A stretch of DNA of 64,000 bases from Riptortus pedestris (GCA_019009955.1 JADPXZ010000007.1:2837001-2901000), one strand, 5' to 3'. Positions 14,361 through 31,728 are shown, counted from the stretch's first letter. A program made the numbers and translations. The notes: generated from the sequence alone by a model not told the origin.

Positions 14361-15617
14361 CTAGCTCAGATACCCGGCTTCGCCTGGGAATTGATTTGAG
14401 GCTGAATGGTGATGGTATTTTTCTGGCCAGGCTTTACTTTGTTACTTTGCACAATATTTTGACATTTACCCGTCCCAGTGTTTAGGGTTAATACCCGTCG
14501 TTGGCATTTGTTAATAATAAAATTAATTTTTTATGTAAGTCTTCACCGTCGTCCAAATTGTCATATTTCCCGTCTCCTGTGCATTATGCATAGATTTCAG
14601 CTATTAAGGGCAAAATATTAACGTAGATTTGAATTAATTTTTCCAGCTGAGGCACCTCGTAGTTCAAATTGGAATGAAATGTTGAGCATATCAATATTTC
14701 TACGCAAATTACTTGCTCCACGCATAGTTCCTGGAGAAATGTATAAAACAAAAGTTAATCTAAATAACAAAGTAAACAACTTTTGTTATGTGCATGTTTG
14801 TCGAAAGACAAATAGACAGTGAAATATCGCGAATTTTTATTTTAGGCCTCCCTTATAACCGCCACTCCCGTTCTAACCTAAACATTTTAATATAGCTTAT
14901 AATCATGGAAGAATTAATGCTAATTGACATACATTGTTAAAAGACAAAAATGAATATGACAAAAGTTACTCTAAATAATAAAATAAACAACTTTTGTTAT
15001 GTTCATATTTGCCGAAAAACGAATAGAAAACGAAATACCGCTATTTTAAATTCAGGCCTCCCTTATCACCCCCACTCCTGCCCGTCCCTAGAAATGTTGG
15101 TATGGCTTATTATAATGAAAGCGTTAGTGCTAATACACATACCGAGTTTTAATTTATTTCGGTTGGCTCTTTTGTCCCAAATAAAATTGTTCACTTCCGC
15201 TATAGGTTTTAGCGTATATCTCGTTTATAATGCGGTATACGAAAAAAGTGTATATAAGAACAATTACTCTAAATAACAAAATAAACAACTTTTGTTATGT
15301 GTTCTTATTTGCCGAAAAACCAATAGGAAACGAAATATCGCTATTTTTAATTTCAGCCCTCCCTTATAACCCCCACTCCTGTTCGTCTCAGAGGATATTA
15401 ATACAGCCTAAAGTCTAAGTTGGGCTAGTAGTAATATACATACCAAGTTTCATAAAATTCGGTTCAGCCGTTTATGCGTGAAAAGGTAACAAACAAACAA
15501 ACAGACACGAAAGAAACAAAATGCAGTTATGGTGTCTATGACATGTGAAACGAAAAGTTATCGTGAAAGAAAAAAATCAATGTACAGACAGAGGTTACAA
15601 TTTTATATATATATAGA
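14361..15617 (-). mobile_element. Non-autonomous Helitron, copy 4
   Basis: The - strand 5' TCTATATATATATAAAATTG is at 15617, and the 3' hairpin plus CTAG is at 14361-14364. It is longer than copies 1 and 3, with an extra module (14640-14960) that resembles the interior of the copy at 22505. The loop of the terminal hairpin has a C-to-T change (GCCTGGG on the + strand). No replicase frame. Confidence 0.78.
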
Positions 15618-15841
15618 TTAGCTAGGATCAACTTGACAAGAAAGATATTACGAGTCAACCAAAGAGTTTCGATAAGTTTACAAGAATTTTTCTTTTCAAG
15701 TCCATTCTCGTAAACTTGAGGAATTACTTTAAAGAAAGTCTTCTGAAATAAATTTAACACGACTAAATGAAATTTTAATATTTATTTTATTTTTGTTGCT
15801 AGTATAATTGTTTTAATTAAATTGTTTAATTATTTTTACAG

Positions 15842-15989
15842 CCGTTAATAAAAGAGCACAAAGATTACGGTTCAACGATAGACAGGTTATTTGACGTCGG
15901 AAGTTCTTTAGAGTCTATGGCAAGGTCGGAATCCCCAACCAGACGTAGAAGCAGTACAAGCCCTATTAAGAGGCTATCATCATCATCAT
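15842..15989 (+). CDS. shot: Spectraplakin exon E7 (helix B end and start of Ser-rich linker)
   Basis: Acceptor ttatttttacag and donor T|GTGAGT. It starts in phase 0 and carries one base out. PLIKEHKDYGSTIDRLFDVG is helix B; it then changes to MARSESPTRRRSSTSPIKR followed by LSSSS, a basic Ser/Pro linker with SP motifs and RRRSS, a plausible basophilic-kinase site by sequence alone. The linker continues in E8. Confidence 0.88.
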
Positions 15990-18520
15990 GTGAGTAATTA
16001 ATTTTATTACAATTAAACATTTATTATAAAATTCCAAATATCTCTGTTATTATGAGCCTGAGAGTAAAATGTTATAGAACCAATCTTGTTGAACTATTGA
16101 TGCTCTACAATTGTTGTTATATGCACTTTTTCTCTATCGTAAATATTAACCGAGATATTAGCGTTTTTCTTTAATAAAGTATTGCACTAGCTTAGTATCT
16201 CAGACCTAAACTATTTTAGCTAAAATTCCAAATATCTCCGTTATTATGAGCCTGAGAGTAAAATGTTATAGAACCAATCTTGTTGAACTATTGATGCTCT
16301 ACAATTGTTGTTATATGCACTTTTTCTTTATCGTAAATATTAACCGAGATATTAGCGTTTTTCTTTAATAAAGTGTTGCACTAGGTGACTATCTCAGAAC
16401 TAATCTATTTTAGCTACAAAAATTCCAAATATCTCCGTTATTATGAGCCTGAGAGTAAAATGTTATAGAACCAATCTTGTTGAACTATTGATGCTCTACA
16501 ATTGTTGTTATATGCACTTTTTCTCTATCGTAAATATTAACCGAGATATTAGCGTTTTTCTGTAATAAATTGTTGCAACAAGGTTAGTATCTCAGACCTA
16601 ATTTATTTATTTTAGCTAAAATTCCAAATATCTCCGTTATTATGAGCCTGAGAGTAAAATGTTATAGAACCAATCTTGTTGAACTATTGATGCTCTACAA
16701 TTGTTGTTATATGCACTTTTTCTCTATCTTGAATATTAATCGAGATATTAGCATTTTTCTTTAAAAAAGTGTTGGACAAGATTAGTATCTCAGACCTAAT
16801 CTTTTTATTTTAGCTAAAATTCCAAATATCTCCGTTATTATGAGCCTGAGAGTAAAATGTTATAGAACCAATCTTGTTGAACTATTGATGCTCTACAATT
16901 GTTGTTATATGCACTTTTTCTCTATCGTAAATATTAACCGAGATATTAGCGTTTTTCTTTAATAAAGTCTTGCTCAAGGTTAGTAATATCCTCAATCATT
17001 CTCGTTCTGCTCGTTTCGGAAACTTTGAGGATTTTGCCCTCTGATCCTCGATCATTCTGGAATATCCTCAACCATTCTGGTTGAGCTCTGTCTCTTAAAT
17101 TTGAGGATTGGCTTAGTGCTCTTTCCTTGAACCTTCTTCTTCTGCCCATTCAGGTAAATTTGAGGATTGGCATAATCCTCCTTCCTCAATTCTTCCGGTT
17201 GAGCTCATTTTGGCAACTTTGAGGATTTTGTCCAATGATACTTAGTTATTCCGGAATATCCTCAAAATCAGGCTCAGCTTATTCTGTTAAACTTGAGGAT
17301 TGGCATAATCCTCCTTCCTCAATTCTTCTGGTTCAGCTCATTTTGGCAACTTTGAGGATTTTGTCCAATGATACTTAGTTATTCCGGAATATCCTCAAAA
17401 TCAGGCTCAGCTTATTCTGGTAAATTTGAGGATTGGCATAATCCTCCTTCCTCAATTCTTCTGGTTCAGCTCATTTTGGCAACTTTGAGGATTTTGTCCA
17501 ATGATACTTAGTTATTCCGGAATATCCTCAAAATCAGGCTCAGCTTATTCTGGTAAACTTGAGGATTGACATAATCCTCCTTCCTCAATTCTTCTGGTTC
17601 AGCTCATTTTGGCAACTTTGAGGATTTTGTCCAATGATACTTAGTTATTCCGGAATATCCTCAAAATCAGGCTCAGCTTATTCTGGTAAATTTGAGGATT
17701 GACATAATCCTCCTTCCTCAATTCTTCTGGTTCAGCTCATTTTGGTAACTTTGAGGATTTTGTCCAATGATACTTAGTTATTCCGGAATATCCTCAAAAT
17801 CTGGCTAAGCTTATTCTGGTAAATTTGAGGATTGGCATAATGCTCCTTCCTCAATTCTTCTGGTCCCAGCTTATTTTGGCAAATTTGAGAATTTTGACGA
17901 ATGCTCCCTTATCATTCTCAATCATTCTAATTTAGCACATTCCGATAAATTTGAGTGATAATTTGAGGAAATTCCAAATATCTCCGTTATTATGAGCCTG
18001 AGAGTAAAATGTTATAGAACCAATCTTGTTGAACTATTGATGCTCTACAATTGTTGTTATATGCACTTTTTCTCTATCGTAAATATTAACCGAGATATTA
18101 GCATTTTTCTTTAAAAAAGTTTTGGACAAGGTCAGTATCTCAGACCTAATCTATTTTAGCTATAATTCCAAATATCTCCGTTATTATGAGCCTGAGAGTA
18201 AAATGTTATAGAACCAATCTTGTTGAACTATTGATGCTCTACAATTGTTGTTATATGCACTTTTTCTCTATCGTAAATATTAACCGAGATATTAGCGTTT
18301 TTCTTTAATAAAGTCTTGCAACAAGTTTAATATCTCAGAACTAATCTATTTATTTTAGCTAAAATTCCAAATATCTCCGTTATTATGAGCCTGAGAGTAA
18401 AATGTTATAGAACCAATCTTGTTGAACTATTGATGCTCTACAATTGTTGTTATATGAACTTTTTCTCTATCGCAAATATTAACCGAGATATTATACTAAT
18501 TTGTTTTGTGTGTATTTCAG
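15990..18520 (+). repeat. Intron 7: eight CAAATATCTC elements (subfamily B) around a 136-bp GAGGAT array
   Basis: Five + oriented subfamily-B elements lie at about 16030-16170, 16225-16370, 16428-16565, 16620-16765 and 16815-16960. A GAGGAT tandem array follows (16980-17960, higher-order unit about 136 bp with GATACTTAGTTATTCCGG and GGCTCAGCTTATTCTGG). Three more elements lie at about 17970-18110, 18166-18310 and 18364-18500. Each element starts CAAATATCTCCGTTATTATG and ends AACCGAGATATTAGCG, giving imperfect inverted ends. The last one runs into the E8 acceptor. Little in the intron is non-repetitive. Confidence 0.9.
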
Positions 18521-18652
18521 TATTGAGGAGGAATTCACAAGAAGGCTCTCCTAGCCCAACGAAATCTCTTTTCAACATCACGAGCCCGTTGAGCACTGCC
18601 TCGAGTGGGTTCGGAAGCAGAAGATCGTCGCAGGATACGTTCCACGTTGAAG
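18521..18652 (+). CDS. shot: Spectraplakin exon E8 (Ser/Pro-rich linker)
   Basis: Acceptor gtgtgtatttcag and donor GAAG|GTAAAA. Phase 1 in, one base out. It encodes LLRRNSQEGSPSPTKSLF, then TSPLSTASSGFGSRRSSQDT. No helical heptads; low complexity, rich in Ser, with SPTK and SRRSS sites. The SSGFGSRRSSQD block is the strongest single clue to Short stop. Family role inferred: a flexible hinge in the rod. Confidence 0.9.
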
Positions 18653-19680
18653 GTAAAATAATATCTATTCTATATTTCGCAGCGTGAAGTTGTCCAATAG
18701 ATAAATCTGCATCCTGCTAAACACTCAACACGACCGCAGCAATGTTACAGCGAATAAATACATGATGCTAATGAGAAATATATCGGGCAATTTTAATAAG
18801 CTCCCGAAGGGAAGCGGGAAACAGCTCAGCCAACCTCTCAGAGCTAAATTAATGGAATTTATAATGGCTTTATTTAATAAATTAAGAGAATTAGACTTTA
18901 TAATGACTTAATTAATAGAATTTGTCTTCATAATGACTTAATTAATAAATTAATAGAATTTGACTTTATAATTTATAAATTAATAGAATTTGACTTTATA
19001 ATTTATAAATTAATAGAATTTGACTTTATAATTTATAAATTAATAGAATTTGACTTTATAATTTATAAATTAATAGAATTTGACTTTATAATGACTTAAT
19101 TAATAAATTAATAGAATTTGACTTTATAATGACTTAATTAATAAATTAATAGAATTTGACTTTATAATGACTTAATTAATAAATTAATAGAATTTATGAT
19201 GACCTAATTATTACATTTTTTTAATGACTTATAAATTAAGTCAGAAATTTTATAAATGACTTAATTAATAAAATTTATGAGTACTTAATTAATATGAAAT
19301 GACTTATAAATAAATTCAGAAATTTTATAAATGACTTAATTAATAAATTAATAAAATTTATGAGTACTTAATTAATATGAAATGACTTGTAAATAAATTC
19401 AGAAATTTTATAAATGACTTAATTAATAAAGTAATAAAATTTATGAGTACTTAATTAATTTGAAATGATTTATAAATAAATTCAGAAATTTTATAAATGA
19501 CTTAATTAATAAAATTTATGAGTACTTAATTAATTTGAAATGACTTATAAAGAAATTCAGAAATTTTATAAATGACTTAATTAATAAATTAATAAAATTT
19601 ATGAGTACTTAATTAATATGAAATGACTTATAAATAAATTCAGAAATTTTATAAATCTTAATGGCTACAATTAATAGAAA
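18653..19680. repeat. Intron 8, part 1: reversed GTTTAGCAG module, then AT minisatellite
   Basis: The GTTTAGCAG module lies reversed at about 18668-18812, directly after the E8 donor. Positions 18843-19670 hold the 'aatgacttaattaat' minisatellite family, first as a 39-bp unit with GAATTTGACTTTATAATT repeated at 18950-19160, then as a longer unit of about 85 to 100 bp with TTAAGTCAGAAATTTTATAA. No exon seen. Confidence 0.85.
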
Positions 19681-20211
19681 AGTCCCACTTGAAGTTTTAC
19701 AATAGAGAAATCTGCCTAATAACAACTGTAGTAGTAAGAAACCTCTAAACCTAAAACATTATTTAGGGCGTAATAACCCAGTAGTTTCTAGCCCCAAAAA
19801 ACAGTTAACCTAACCTCTAAACCTATTCACGAGGGACGAATAGTTATGGAAACGGCCGCCAGAGCTCTCGGCGGAAAGTCCCAACATAGCCTACTGGTGA
19901 CCGTACCCAGAATACAAATGCAAATATCTCGGTTAATATTCAAGATAGAGAATAAATGTATATAACAATATTTATAGGAAATTTAATTTGCAATAAGATT
20001 GGTTATGTACAATTTTTCGATCCGACGCATAATAACGGAGATATTTTGAATTTTCGAAAATCCCCCCTCTAAACCCCCCCTCCCACTTGTCCGATCTCAG
20101 CCATCAACGAACTTGATCTTTCTTTTTACATAAACCGATTAAATTCCGAGTTTGGTAACGATCAAACAAAAATTGCGACCGCTAGAGCGTTAACAGACAA
20201 ATATATATATA

Positions 20212-20250
<39 letters not shown>

Positions 20251-22135
20251 TTTGGAACGGCCATCATTGTCGTCATCTCCTGACTAGGATTGATGGACAT
20301 TTGAAGAAATTTTTCGAAACTCGCATCATGAGTACGACCTCAATAGCTGATTTCCCTTAAAGGAAATCTGCTAATTTAAAATGTTTTGATACAAATTTAA
20401 TAATAGACTTTTATGATGATTTACAATTTTTAATGACTTAAGTAATTTATAATGACTTATAAATTAAGTCAGAAATTTTATAAATGACTAAAATAATAGG
20501 ATTTATAATGATTTAATAAAAAATAATAGAAATTATAATTGCTTAATTAATAAAATTTATAATGGCGTAATTAATTAATAAGTTAAGCCTAGATTTATAA
20601 TGACTTATAAATTAAGCCAGAAATTTTATAAATGACTAAAATAATAGAATTTATGATGATTTACAATTTTTAATGACTTAAGTAATTTATAATGACTTAT
20701 AAATTAAGTCAGAAATTTTATAAATGACTAAAATAATAGGATTTATAATGATTTAATAAAAAATAATAGAAATTATAATTGCTTAATTAATAAAATTTAT
20801 AATGACGTAATTAATAAGTTAATCCTAGATTTATAATGACTTATAAATTAAGTCAGAAATTTTATAAATGACTAAAATAATAGAATTTATAATGATTTAA
20901 TAAAAAATAATAGAAATTATAATTGCTTAATTAATAAAATTTATAATGACATAATTAATAAGTTAATCCTAGATTTATAATGACTTATAAATTAAGCCAG
21001 AAATTTTATAAATGACTAAAATAATAGAATTTATAATGATTTAATAAAAAATAATAGAAATTATAATTGCTTAATTAATAAAATTTATAATGACGTAATT
21101 AATAAGTTAATCCTAGATTTATAATGACTTATAAATTAAGCCAGAAATTTTATAAATGACTAAAATAATAGAATTTATGATGATTTACGATTTTTAATGA
21201 CTTAAGTAATTTATAATGACTTATAAATTAAGTCAGAAATTTTATAAATGACTAAAATAATAAAATTTATAATGATTTAATCAAAAATAATAGAAATTAT
21301 AATTGCTTAATTAATAAAATTTATAATGACGTAATTAATAAGTTAATCCTAGATTTATAATGACTTATAAATTAAGCCAGAAATTTTATAAATGACTAAA
21401 ATAATAGAATTTATGATGATTTACAATTTTTAATGACTTAAGTAATTTATAATGACTTATAAATTAAGTCAGAAATTTTATAAATGACTAAAATAATAGA
21501 ATTTATAATGATTTAATAAAAAATAATAGAAATTATAATTGCTTAATTAATAAAATTTATAATGACATAATTAATAAGTTAATCCTAGATTTATAATGAC
21601 TTATAAATTAAGCCAGAAATTTTATAATATTATGTTTAAAACAAAAGCTACTTTTAATAACACAAAAAACAACTTTTGTTACGGTGCACGTTTGCCTAAA
21701 AACAAATAGAAAATGAAATATCGCCAATTTTTTATTCAGGCCTCCGTTATAACCGCCACTCCCGTTCGAACCTAAAAAATTTAATACAGCTTATAATCGT
21801 GGAAGAATTAATGCTAATTAACATATAGAGTTTTGTTAAGTTCGGTTCAATCGTTAGTGGCCGATAAAATTGTCGGCTGCCGCTTTAATTTTTTAGTGTA
21901 TAGCTCATTTATACTTTGTTATTCGACAAAAGTGAATATAACAAAAGTTACTCTAAATAACAAAATAAACAAGTTTTGTTATGTATATATTTGCCGTATT
22001 TGCCGGGCTAGGAAACGAAATATGGCTCTATTTAATTTGAGTCGTCCGTTGGTAGCGCCACTCCTACCTCCATCTGCCTCGGGCTGATTTGTGAATCTAA
22101 ACCATCCACGGCGTAACCCAAATGCATACACTAGA

Positions 22136-22178
<43 letters not shown>

Positions 22179-22202
22179 TGACTAAGATTTTATTTGTTTC
22201 AG
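19681..22202. repeat. Intron 8, part 2: CAAATATCTC A element, AT higher-order array, Helitron fragment
   Basis: Positions 19690-19900 are GC-richer unassigned sequence sharing an AAACGGCCG..TCGGCGG string with 6330-6370. A reversed subfamily-A element lies at 19916-20060, then a (TA)n run at 20198-20246. From 20385 to 21625 there is a higher-order AT array with a repeating unit of about 130-250 bp containing GACTTATAAATTAAGTCAGA. A decayed Helitron interior occupies 21630-22140, followed by (TA)n and the E9 acceptor. Confidence 0.8.
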
Positions 22203-22435
22203 AAGTTACGGGAGTCCAGCAAGAACTTTCCGAGATTAACAATCGCTATTCCAGCATTGGAGTCAGACTGACCGATAGACAGTCGGAGATTGACAGCAGT
22301 CGGGAGGAATTGAGGAAAGCTACGGAGAACCTGAGGTCGTTGGATTCGTTCCTCGAGAGGGTCGGGAGGTCGCAGCCGAGGGAGTCGCTCCCGGCTGGTC
22401 GGGAAGAAGCTGACAAGATCAACAAACTGCTTAAA
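22203..22435 (+). CDS. shot: Spectraplakin exon E9 (helix C and A after the linker)
   Basis: Acceptor ttatttgtttcag and donor CTTAAA|GTGAGT. It completes a Glu codon split with E8 and ends in phase 0. The peptide begins EVTGVQQELSEINNRYSSIG, a helix C with Tyr, and continues with a leucine-rich helix A (RSLDSFLERVG) and the A-B turn RESLPAGREEADKINKLLK. The LSEINNRY motif right after the linker matches my memory of insect Short stop. The next exon in sequence does not fit in phase, so an exon is missing downstream. Confidence 0.9.
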
Positions 22436-22450
22436 GTGAGTTTGCGCTTA

Positions 22451-22504
<54 letters not shown>
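22436..22504. repeat. (TA)n after the E9 donor
   Basis: A pure TA run (22454-22502) between the donor of E9 and the CTAG end of the next Helitron. It yields IYIYIY frames on both strands. Confidence 0.9.
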
Positions 22505-22505
<1 letters not shown>

Positions 22506-23439
22506 TAGCTAAGGTACCCGGCTTCGCCCGGGAATTCATTTGAGGCTGACATTTTTTAATACTCGTCGTTTTTGTGCATTTGTTAATAATAAAATTAATT
22601 TTTTATGTAAGACTTCACTGTCCTCCATATTGTCATATTTCCCGTCTCCTGTGCATTATGCATAGATTTGAATTATTAAGGACAAAATATTAACATAGAT
22701 TTGAATTAATTTTTCCAGGTGAGGTACCTGGTAGTTCATATTGGAAAGAATTGTTGAGCATATCAATATTTCTACGCACATTACCTGCTCCACACATTGC
22801 TCCTGGAGAAATGTATAAAACAAAAGTTACTCTAAATAACAAAGTAAAAAACTTTTGTTATGAGCACGTTTGTTGAAAAAAAAATAGAAAATGAAATATC
22901 GCCACTTTTAATTTCAGGCCTGCGTTATAACCGCCACTCCCGTTCTAACCTAAAAATTTTAATATAGCTTATAATCGTGGAAGAATTAATGCTAATTCAC
23001 ATAACAAGTTTTGATAAGTTCGGTTCAATAGTTAGCGCACAATAAAATAGTTGGCTCCCGCTTTAGTTTATATCTCGTTTATACTGTGTTATAAGACAAA
23101 AGTGAATATTACAAAATTTACTTCAAATAACAAAATAAACAAGTTTTGTTATGTGCATATTTGCCTAAAAACCGATACGAAACGAAATATCGCTATTTTT
23201 AATTTCAGGCTTCCCTTATAACCCCCACTCCTGTTCGTCTCAGAGAAAATTAATATAGCCTAAAGTCTAAGTTGGGTTAGTAGTAATATACATACCAAGT
23301 TTCATAAAATTCGGTTCAGCCGTTTATGCGTGAAAAGGTAACAAACAAACAAACACGAAAGAAACAAAATGCAGTTATGGTGTCTATGACATGTGAAACG
23401 AAAAGTTATCGTGAAATATACAGACAGAGTTTACAATTG
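22505..23439 (-). mobile_element. Non-autonomous Helitron, copy 5a (arm of a head-to-head pair)
   Basis: The 3' hairpin plus CTAG is at 22505-22508 in reverse orientation. The interior modules lead to the 5' region with GGTTCAGCCGTTTATGCG. The element lacks its TCTATATA start and stops at the palindromic centre TTTACAATTGTAA, about 23428-23441, where copy 5b begins in the opposite direction. Confidence 0.75.
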
Positions 23440-23855
23440 TAACCTCTGTCTGTATATTGATTTTTTTCGCGAAATATGATAACTTTTCGTTCACATGTCA
23501 TATATATAACTGCATTTTGTTTGTTTTTTACCTTTTCACGCATAAACGGCTGAACCGAATTTTATGAAACTTGGTATGTATATTACTACTGACCCAACTT
23601 AGACTTTAGGCTATATTAATATCCTCTGAGACGAACAGGAGTGGGGGTTGTAAGAGAAGCCTGAAATTAAAAACAGCGGAAATAATAAAATAAATTAATT
23701 TTATTATTAACAAATCCACAGAAACGACGGGTATTAACCTTAAACACTGGGACGGGTAAATGTCAAAATATTGTGCAAAGTAAAGCCTTGCCAAAAAATA
23801 CCATCACCATTCAGCCTCAAATCAATTCCCAAGCGAAGCTGGCTATCTCAGCTAG
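23440..23855 (+). mobile_element. Non-autonomous Helitron, copy 5b (internally deleted, + orientation)
   Basis: It begins at the shared palindromic centre with AACCTCTGTCTGTATATTGA, the 5' region of this family. It skips most internal modules and ends AAGCGAAGCTGGCTATCTCAG CTAG at 23852-23855 on the + strand. The terminal hairpin is mutated. Together with copy 5a it forms an inverted repeat with arms of about 300-400 bp, just upstream of the corrupted region. Confidence 0.75.
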
Positions 23856-23902
23856 TATGTATATAAATGGATGGTATATAATGTTTGCATTTTTAATTTT
23901 AG

Positions 23903-28530
<4,628 letters not shown>

Positions 28531-30593
28531 TAAGATTAATTAGTAACTCATTAGCAAGATTAGTTGTCTATCGATGAATAAGATTAACTGAGAACTTAAG
28601 ATTAATTACAACTGATTAAGTAACAAGCAATTAATAAGGTTAATTGGTAACTGATTAATAATATTAATTGGCAAACGATTATTAAGATTAATTAGTAACT
28701 CCAGATCGTAGAGATTTTAAATTGACTATAATGAATAGAGTGTGATTAAACTGAGAAGAACTTAAGAATAAGATTAATTGCAACTGATTAGTCTGATTAA
28801 ATAACAACCAATTAATAAGGTTAATTGGAAACTGATTAATAATATTAATTGGCAAACGATTATTAAGATTAATTAGCAACTCATTAGCGAAATTAGTTGT
28901 CTATTGATGAATAAGATTAACTGAGAACTTATCAATAAGATTAATTACAACTGATTAGTCTGATTAAGTATCAACCAATTAATAAGGTTAATTAAGATTA
29001 ATTAATTTAATAAGACAATTAAGATTAATTAGCAACTCATTAGCGAGATTAATTAACCACTGATGAATAAGAGTAACTGATAACATATCACTAAGATTAA
29101 TTACAAAACTGATCATTAGTGTGATTAAAAGTTAACCACTTATGCGAATAAGATGAACTGGCAACTGATATAATATACAGATTTAATTATCTAACTGATA
29201 GTCTGATTAAGTATCAACCAATGAGTAAGACTTAATAGCAACTTGCGAGTAATATACCCCCATGTTAGCTTAATTGATATATCTGATTTGAATCTGAATA
29301 ATTAAACCAATAAAATAAATAAAATTAATTGATTAATAGATAGCAAATTAATATATTTGATTGGCATCTGATTAATTACTGACTGATTAGTGATATTAAT
29401 TGATCTTATGATGAGTAATGAGGTTATTTGACTATTGATTGAATCTGATTAATAACAAATTAGCAAGTGATTAATTATTTTGATTAATTGACATCTGATT
29501 AATAGATGACCAATTAAAAACTTTAATTGACATCTGATTAATGATATTAATTGACAATCAATGAAAAAGATGATCTGGCAACTGATTTATAAGGTTACAT
29601 TTTAATTTATTACAATTAATCCAATTAATTGATAATCAATTAACAGCATTAATTGATAATCAATCAACAACATTAATTGATAATCAATTAACAGCATAAA
29701 TTGACATCCAATTAATAACATTAATTAGAAAGTGATTGAGTGACAACCAATTAATGAGATTAATACTCTTGATTGAACCTGATTAATAATATATTAATAT
29801 TCAAATTGTAACTGATTATTCTGATTAATTGACAACTGATTAATAGATAGCCAATTAATAACCTAATTGACATCCAATCAATATAATTAATTATCCAGTG
29901 ATTAAGTGACAACCATATTAATGCGGTTAATTGATAACCGATTGATTAGCGAGTTTAATTGATCTGACTGATTAATAAGATTAATTGACAGCTGAATAAT
30001 AATATTAATGACAACCAATTAATATTAATTGAAAACCAATTAAAGACAACTAACCTAGGATAATATTAGTTGACAACCAATTTAGAGACAACTGGTTAAT
30101 TAGATTAATTAATTACTAATTAAATTATGTTCGATTAGTAAGATTAAGTGTTGTCTGATTAACAAGGTTAATTAGCATTAATTGGCAACCTATGGATATA
30201 ATTAATTTACCACCAGTTAATTAGGCTATTTGAATAGATATTAATAAGATTAATTGACAACTGATTAATAAAATTAATTGTCAAATGATTAATATGAGTC
30301 AATCAGTTAATACAATTAACTCACAACGGATTAATTGACAACACCAAAATTAATAAGATTAATTAACAACTTAGTAATTTTTAATTGACCACCAATTAAT
30401 GGACGATTGATTTATAATATTAATTGAAAATAAAACCTATTATAACATTAATTTCAATCAATAGATAATTGTTTAATAAGATCAGTTAATTAATAGGACT
30501 AACTGACAACCAATTAATGAGATTAATTGATATACAATTAATATGATTAATTGGTTACCGATGCATCGAGATTAATTAATAAAATAAAAACAA
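28531..30593. repeat. GATTAATTGACAACTGATTAATAA minisatellite (intron upstream of E11)
   Basis: About 2 kb of degenerate tandem units of about 20-25 bp built on 'aagattaattgacaactgattaat'. Variants include 'tagcaactcattagcgag' and 'gacaaccaattaataa'. A region at 28540-28990 shows a higher-order unit of about 180-230 bp. The same family returns at 32590-34340. No exon is visible until the acceptor of E11. Confidence 0.87.
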
Positions 30594-30605
30594 TTTTTTT
30601 CGCAG

Positions 30606-30738
30606 GGACGGAAGAGAATTTGAAGCGGCAGTTGCTAAAACACTAGGCTGGGTTTCGGATGGACTCACTCATGTCTCCGATCGTCTCTTGGTATCGGCAG
30701 ATCGGCATATACTCCAAACGCAATTGGATAACCACGAA
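30606..30738 (+). CDS. shot: Spectraplakin exon E11 (helix A and A-B turn)
   Basis: Acceptor aattttttttcgcag and donor CACGAA|GTAAGT. Only the frame that takes two carried-in bases is open. The peptide is DGREFEAAVAKTLGWVSDGL, then THVSDRLLVSADRHILQTQL, then DNHE. TLGWVSDGL carries the helix-A Trp. The frame requirement conflicts with E9 ending in phase 0, which is the evidence for a lost E10. Intron 11 after it is only 113 bases. Confidence 0.85.
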
Positions 30739-30747
30739 GTAAGTTTT

Positions 30748-30781
<34 letters not shown>

Positions 30782-30851
30782 CTATAATATATTTTCCATT
30801 TTTTAAACATCTTCCACAAATTAATTTTTTTGTCTTTTTCTTTTTTTGCAG

Positions 30852-31001
30852 CCTATTTACCGAGAGGTACTTTCGAAAGAGCACGAGGTTATATTGCTGC
30901 TCGAAAAGGGAGGAAAGAGAGAGGTGGATACACTTCGACAGCAATGGGAGCGACTGAGACGGGAAGCTACTGAAAGGCAGACAAGACTACAGACCTGCAT
31001 G
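30852..31001 (+). CDS. shot: Spectraplakin exon E12 (helix B to helix C)
   Basis: Acceptor ctttttttgcag and donor TGCATG|GTGAGT. Phase 0 at both ends, 50 codons. PIYREVLSKEHEVILLLEKG is helix B, and VDTLRQQWERLRREATERQT is helix C with Trp. It ends RLQTCM. Twelve bases after the donor the tRNA-Lys-like array 2 begins. Confidence 0.88.
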
Positions 31002-31009
31002 GTGAGTAA

Positions 31010-31690
31010 ACAGTCGGTAGAGCTAGAGTCGTGGGTTCCATTTATCTAGTGAGCGACTCGCTGCATAAAATCCTAAGTCCCAGCCGAAAGGGTGCCCAGC
31101 TGTAGATAAGCCCTCCCTATTAGCCGTACAGTCGGGTAGATGCTAGAGTCGTGGCTTCCATTTATATAGTGAGCCTGACTCGCTGCATAAAATCCTTAGT
31201 CCCCAGCCGAAAGGAACGTGGCCAGCTGTAGATAAGCCCTCCCTATTAGCCGTACAGTCGGGTTTAGAGCTAGGTGTCGTGGCTTCCATATATCTAGTGA
31301 GCGACTCGCTGGCATAAAATCCTTTAGTCCCAGCCGAAAAGGGTGGCCAGCTGTAGATAAGCCCTCCACTATTAGCCGTACAGTCGGTAGAGCTAGAGTC
31401 GTGGCTTCCATTTATAATGTGAGCGATTCGCATGCATAAAATCCTTACTCCCAGCCAAAAGGGTGCCCAGCTGTAGATAAGCCCTCCCTATTAGCCGTAC
31501 AGTTGGTTAGGAGCTTTAGAGTCGTGGCTTTCCATTTATCTAGTGAGCGGACTCGCTGCCATAAAATCCTTAGTCCCAGCCAAAAGGATGCCGAGCTGTA
31601 GATAAGCCCTCCCTATTAGCCGTACAGTCGGTAGAGCTAGAGTCGTGGCTTCCATTTATCTAGTGAGCGACTCGCTGCATAAAATCCTTA
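31010..31690 (+). repeat. Tandem array 2 of the tRNA-Lys-like unit (intron 12, indel-rich)
   Basis: Six units with the same CAGTCGGTAGAGC / GAGTCGTGGCTTCC core as array 1. The first unit has GTCGTGGGTTCC. Unlike the other arrays, units here carry many single-base insertions (for example GTAGATGCTAGAG, GGGTTTAGAGCTAGG, GCATGCATAAAAT), suggesting unpolished sequence rather than older age. Confidence 0.9.
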
Positions 31691-31728
31691 TTTAATTATG
31701 TTATATATCTTATTTTTTTTTTTTTTAG

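Noticed and set aside
16946..17149. Matching 67-residue frames at 16946-17149 (-) and 35827-36030 (+), at first taken as a duplicated gene
   Set aside because: Both are reads through the GAGGAT array in inverted introns 7 and 14. The likeness is explained by the repeat, not by selection on protein.
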